Assembly: GCF_032854445.1 (NCBI RefSeq)
Contig: NC_088295.1
Location: forward strand, 19,083,385 to 19,147,384
Source of the DNA: Liolophura sinensis
Taxonomy: Eukaryota > Mollusca > Polyplacophora > Chitonida > Chitonidae
DNA length: 64,000 bases
Direction of reading: 5' to 3'
In this document: one piece after another, positions 59,768 through 64,000 of the stretch
How positions within the stretch are numbered: the first letter of the stretch is position 1
Layout: every line of letters begins with the position of its first letter
The notes under the pieces: generated by a model
Told to the model about the DNA's origin: nothing
The model's database searches: none
Seen by the model: only the letters and a program-made list of their open reading frames with translations
Translations under genes and position numbers: made by a program

Positions 59768-60115
59768 GCAAAAATCAACCTAAACCGTCGGAAGTGGGCC
59801 TCTTTCGTGGTTCTTTTCAACGACATTTGAAACATTCTTTAGAATGACTTGCATAGTTTGAAACAATGCTGTTTTCATATTTTACATATACTCACAAATA
59901 CAAATACATTGTATTTCGAATTCTGAAGTATTATGTAAATACTTCTCGTTTGTGGTTCTGAAGTCTTTATTTAATGTGTAAGATTCACATTTTTATTTCT
60001 TCAAACGTGTCCTCTATGAATGTTTAACGGTGGTTCCTTACAGTTATTTTGATACGTCATGTGGGCCATTACCATCTCTCTTACATTTTTATGGTTTGGA
60101 ACAAGATTTTTATCA

Positions 60116-60121
60116 AATAAA
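60116..60121 (+). promoter_or_regulatory. Candidate poly(A) signal of villin
   Basis: AATAAA about 350 bp after the villin stop, followed by GT/T-rich ATGTGTTTTCAGTTTGCTTG. A second AATAAA lies at about 60242. Confidence 0.5.
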
Positions 60122-62239
60122 ATGTGTTTTCAGTTTGCTTGACGACATACGTCCAGACTTTTCTCTCATTATATTTAACCTGTATTTTAGCATCAAAGCG
60201 TCACCTTTATATTCTCTTATTAAAACTTACGTAATTCCAAAATAAATACGCGTTCTTTGGGCAAAATTAAATTTATCCTTGCTGCTGCTGCAAAAAACAG
60301 TAAATTTGGTAATTTGGTTCATTCAAGGACACTAATCGGCATTTGGTGCACAGTACAATTAGCACTGTACTGGTGGAGTGAAGCTGCTAGAATTTTACAG
60401 TATATAGGTCATTAGTCATGTGGCATGGGTGTATGGGGAATTATACTGTGGGAAAGTTGGACCCACGGGCAGACTGGTTGTAGTCAAATTGCACCCATAA
60501 AACAGGCAATTGGCGAAACTGTGCCTTTTCTGGGTTAACATCAAAAGCTTGCGAATTTATATGACGACCTAATATCCTATATAATGAGAGTATTATGAAC
60601 CTAGTATTGGGATTTAATGGAATTTACCATTTGTCTTGAATCCAGTTATATGATTCTGCCTACATTTCTCCGTGTACCGGCATAATTGTGAAAGCACATT
60701 TCTTCATACTTAAAGTTATAATTAACAACTGACAGTTAAATTATTATATATGTGTCATTTGGAAGTTTTCCACATAGCTTTACTTGTCTGCAATGCTTTA
60801 AACTCTCTGAGCTGTACTTTCATAGGGAGTGTTTCGTAATGATGCCATGAGGGCACTGGGTCTGTGTGTGCCGTTATCTACCGCCAGATGTCGGCTTCGT
60901 CACTCTCTAACAGCTCACTATACCGCTCTGTCGAATTGATTTTATGAGTGTTTTTTCGTGTACATAAACCTTGCCCTGTTCTGTGTGAAATACATCAATG
61001 AGCGACTGGTAAACAGAATATTTGGTAAATGTCTGGGTCTGGTAGCTGATCTAGTCTGGCGGTTTGTGTCCTGTCACTCAGGGTACACCCCACCCACAGA
61101 GACTGACTCAGTCCTTGTGGTCACCCTCAGCTCCCATCCGTAACCCGCAAGCTGACTCACCTAAGCTGCACCATCACTAATTAGCCGTAACAGACTAACC
61201 GCAAAAATAACTTACAAGTAAATCTACTCTCAAAAGTTTGATTTAATCAAGTTCCTGTAATTCGAGCTGGTAAGAGGGGACGTTTCAAAGTCCAGTTTTT
61301 ATGGAACACACTTTGACACGCTGGGCTAGTCTTTTCCTGCATGAGGAAGACAGAATTTCTTTCCCCAACTATATCCACGCATATAGGCCTACATGTACTT
61401 ACTCCATTATTCGGTCAGTGATCATCGTGTGACCCAGAAGCTCTAATATAAAGTGTGTTAACGACTGTGGGTTAATTGTAATAAACTATATAGATCTGTG
61501 AACATTAATACCCGCATAAAAAACGGAAAAGTGTCAAGTAAGAAGACAGTCAAAAATGTTACCACATTTTACAAAGCACCCCGTTACACATGGTTCTTGG
61601 ACATTTTCTGAAGACATGAGACAGTGTGGCATCAACAGGCTTGAGTCACAATAACAACGTCAGCTTTTGGTCAGGCCAACATACATGCCAGCATTGTAGT
61701 TGAATAAAGAATCAGTGAATCGGTGTGATTTTTTGACACACAGCTATATAAGGCGATAATTACGCCAGTGGTCCAGTTTTTCGGAGGACGGGTTATAAAT
61801 CGGCGTACTACTTCATACTTGCCCTGGTCCCCAAGTAAGCCGAGAGAGATTCTTGCACAAAATCACAGTCGCTCACATCGCTGTTTGTGCGGCTGGGGAG
61901 CCCAAAACTAGTATGGCATTTCCATACCGGATAGTTACATAGGTAACTGCATGATAGTTTATAGACGATCATAATAAACGATTATTTTTGTTAAGCACGA
62001 ACTGTTGAGAATAATCGAAATCCAGCATGAGATGACGTTGTTTATCGCAAGGAATTGGCACGATCACCAATATGAAAACCACACATGCTAACAGATGGCG
62101 CTGTCACAGAGGTCTTCTCTTGAGCTACCCATTCATTCGTAAAATAAAGGTTTACCGAACTGCAATGAGATGTTTAAAGACAGGAATTCAATGACATGTA
62201 AAAGTCCTTTACTGTCGACGAAAACAAATGGGTTTTGCC

Positions 62240-62425
62240 GAAACTCCATTGGGTTTGACCAATTAGGTCACAGATTCGAATCCAGCTAGCGCAGAAAGGT
62301 TGGTCGGTGGCTTTGAGACAGTTAGGTTTGTCAGGAACTCAGTGATGTGCAGGTAGTTGCCCGCACTCCCTCCCATTTCCTCAACTTGGCGTCACAAGAG
62401 TGAAATGCAAATCAAATAAATCAAT
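62240..62425 (+). repeat. Decayed SINE
   Basis: AGGTCACAGATTCGAATCCA (B box), then TGTGCAGGTAGTTGCCCGCA, CTCCCTCCCATTTCCTCAAC, GGCGTCACAAGAGTGAAATG and AATCAAATAAATCAATCAAA keep the family order but are strongly diverged. Confidence 0.6.
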
Positions 62426-63914
62426 CAAATGAAGTTCAAATGGCTAAATAATGGTTGTATTGAAGTAAAACCGACTAATATTTGTGTTATTAAAGAAAGC
62501 CAAAGCATTACAGTTGCGTGTGAAACTCGGGAAATACGTTGATAACAGATGGTTGTTATTTTCAAAATACATTGTTTATGTACCAAAGAAATGTTTTGCC
62601 TTAAATCAGTTGACGGAGATGACAAGGTTTATATTTAAATCATGTCATATGGTGGATAAAATCAAACCTTGTTTATACACTTCTTGTGTGTTTACACATT
62701 CTTTCTGTGTCGTTTTAACAGTTTTAATTAATGTCATGTCATAAATCAAAGACGTTATTAATCATGCGACCATCAAAAATACATAAAAAGTTGATAGATC
62801 TCTACCGCCATTACATATAGTCATATAGTCATGTCTTGTCATGTCTTGCCATGTCCTCTATAGTTTTAATCTCAAAATATCTTATAGGTCTTCTGAAACT
62901 ATATGAAAAACATATATAGGACACAATTTTCACTTCAAACACAAGGAGAAAAATAAAAAGAAATATTTACAGGTTACATAAACACGACGGTATGGAAAGT
63001 TATATAGCCTAGTAGGTCTGACTAACAATTAGCGGAGGGCCTCCTTCTCTGCGGAACACGGCCGTCGCCAATAACAAATCTGTTTTTTCTTGGTTAATGT
63101 ATGCAGACTTCCTTCCTACCCCACATACACGGTATAATGAGTTATTTTCCTATGTCTTCCGCGTGTTTTGGTAATGAGAGGCACGTTTCATACATGCCTT
63201 GTGATTAGCGGTACATTATTAACAAGTGGTAATTAACAACAGCGGATAACGTGATTAATGGCTGTAATATCTAGCCTCTGACGTCCGGGCTCAATTAATT
63301 GTCGGCAAAATAACTTCGTTACGCGGAGCTTTGAAAATTTTGATATGAAGGCATGTATACCAATAATATATAATTAACAACAGATTTGCATACAGCACTT
63401 GAGAGCAGAGTTAGTATACGTGTAAATTCAGCCCCATACATCGTCACCGACCCATGTATAAAAAGAAACATCAAAAATAGTTGAAGGCCTGAGTAGGCAT
63501 ACAAAACAATGATCTAAAAGGATGATATGATCATTATAATCACAATTCCATAGCACTTTAATACACGTCGCACATATAAACATGGAGAAATTTTGATAAA
63601 GGAATCATGACAAACTATTCTTTCCGTGGAGGGTATGCTATAAATATCGTGTACTGTATATCGTGAAGTAGTTGGATCACAGAGACAATTCACAATAACT
63701 CTGACGTGCTTCCCATTACAATAGCATCATGCCAGCACCCATGAACTGAACCACATGTGTAGCCAGGATAGCTGACCATGCCGAAGACAGTCGCAATGAC
63801 GGTTTGCTCAGGAAATGGTGGTCTGTTTACTGATTGCGAATGGACGTGCCAAGGCCCCCTCTCCATACCGACAGAGAACCATTCTTACTGGATTTTCAGT
63901 TTCTTAAATACATA

Positions 63915-63970
63915 TGTATATTTGGCGTTTTACATCGTACTTTAAAAATGTTCAGTCATATGAGAAACGT
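63915..63970 (-). repeat. SINE tail remnant
   Basis: TTGGCGTTTTACATCGTACT, then AAAATGTTCAGTCATATGAG is the reverse of the family tail with changes. It runs to near the window edge. Confidence 0.5.
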
Positions 63971-64000
63971 TTGTGAAGTGAACGAAGTAGTCATGTATAC

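Larger units (their letters stand above)
60250..64000. other. No supported gene downstream of villin
   Basis: Short open frames only. It contains a decayed SINE at 62240-62425 and a tail remnant at 63915-63970. The stretch 60830-61200 is richer in GC, with TGACTCA-type and CTAATTAG motifs, but leads to no traceable exon. Confidence 0.5.

Noticed and set aside
60830-61200. Possible enhancer or exon with TGACTCA and CTAATTAG words
   Set aside because: Short motifs occur by chance; no exon chain or repeated arrangement was seen.

Overview
This is animal nuclear DNA. Genes are split by GT-AG introns, SINEs with tRNA-like heads are scattered throughout, and there are minisatellites and long AT-rich stretches without genes. 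The gene types and the SINE tail (ATATTCTTGAGTACGGCGTAA-like, ending in (AAAT)n) suggest a marine lophotrochozoan such as a mollusc or brachiopod. I cannot name the species.

Three protein-coding genes can be reconstructed exon by exon. (1) On the minus strand at about 3.8-6.6 kb lies a troponin C/calmodulin-like EF-hand gene. Its 5' exon is missing, and it has two candidate last exons that both complete the fourth EF-hand. An assembly gap (4962-5161) falls in its last intron and is flanked by the same 18 bases on both sides, so it is probably false. (2) On the minus strand at 31.3-33.65 kb lies a complete four-exon secreted C-type lectin: signal peptide, coiled-coil neck, linker and carbohydrate-recognition-like domain. 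It has a TATA box and a poly(A) signal. (3) On the plus strand at 38.58-59.77 kb lies a complete 27-exon villin gene of 807 codons, with six gelsolin repeats and a C-terminal villin headpiece ending KKKVGLF. I found every exon by splice sites, reading phase and family alignment.

The rest (1-3.8 kb, 6.6-31.2 kb, 33.7-38.5 kb, 60.1-64 kb) holds no gene I can support. It contains SINE copies, two satellite-like arrays (a ~21-22 bp CCATGG-type array at 15.55-15.82 kb and a decayed ~100-120 bp array at 22.5-23.5 kb), a SINE foldback at 30.6-30.86 kb and weak candidate exons.

The most unusual signal is in the villin gene. At least five introns carry minisatellites. Three of these (introns 7, 24, 25) are built from the exon-intron junction itself, so the end of the exon and the region of the 5' splice site are repeated downstream. 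In intron 25 the unit is exactly 33 bp, has no stop codon and retains the donor, so use of a downstream copy would lengthen the linker before the headpiece by 11 or 22 residues in frame. The second notable signal is the duplicated terminal exon of the EF-hand gene. The three genes share no evident pathway: one is a muscle or calcium-sensor type, one a secreted lectin, one an actin-bundling protein.
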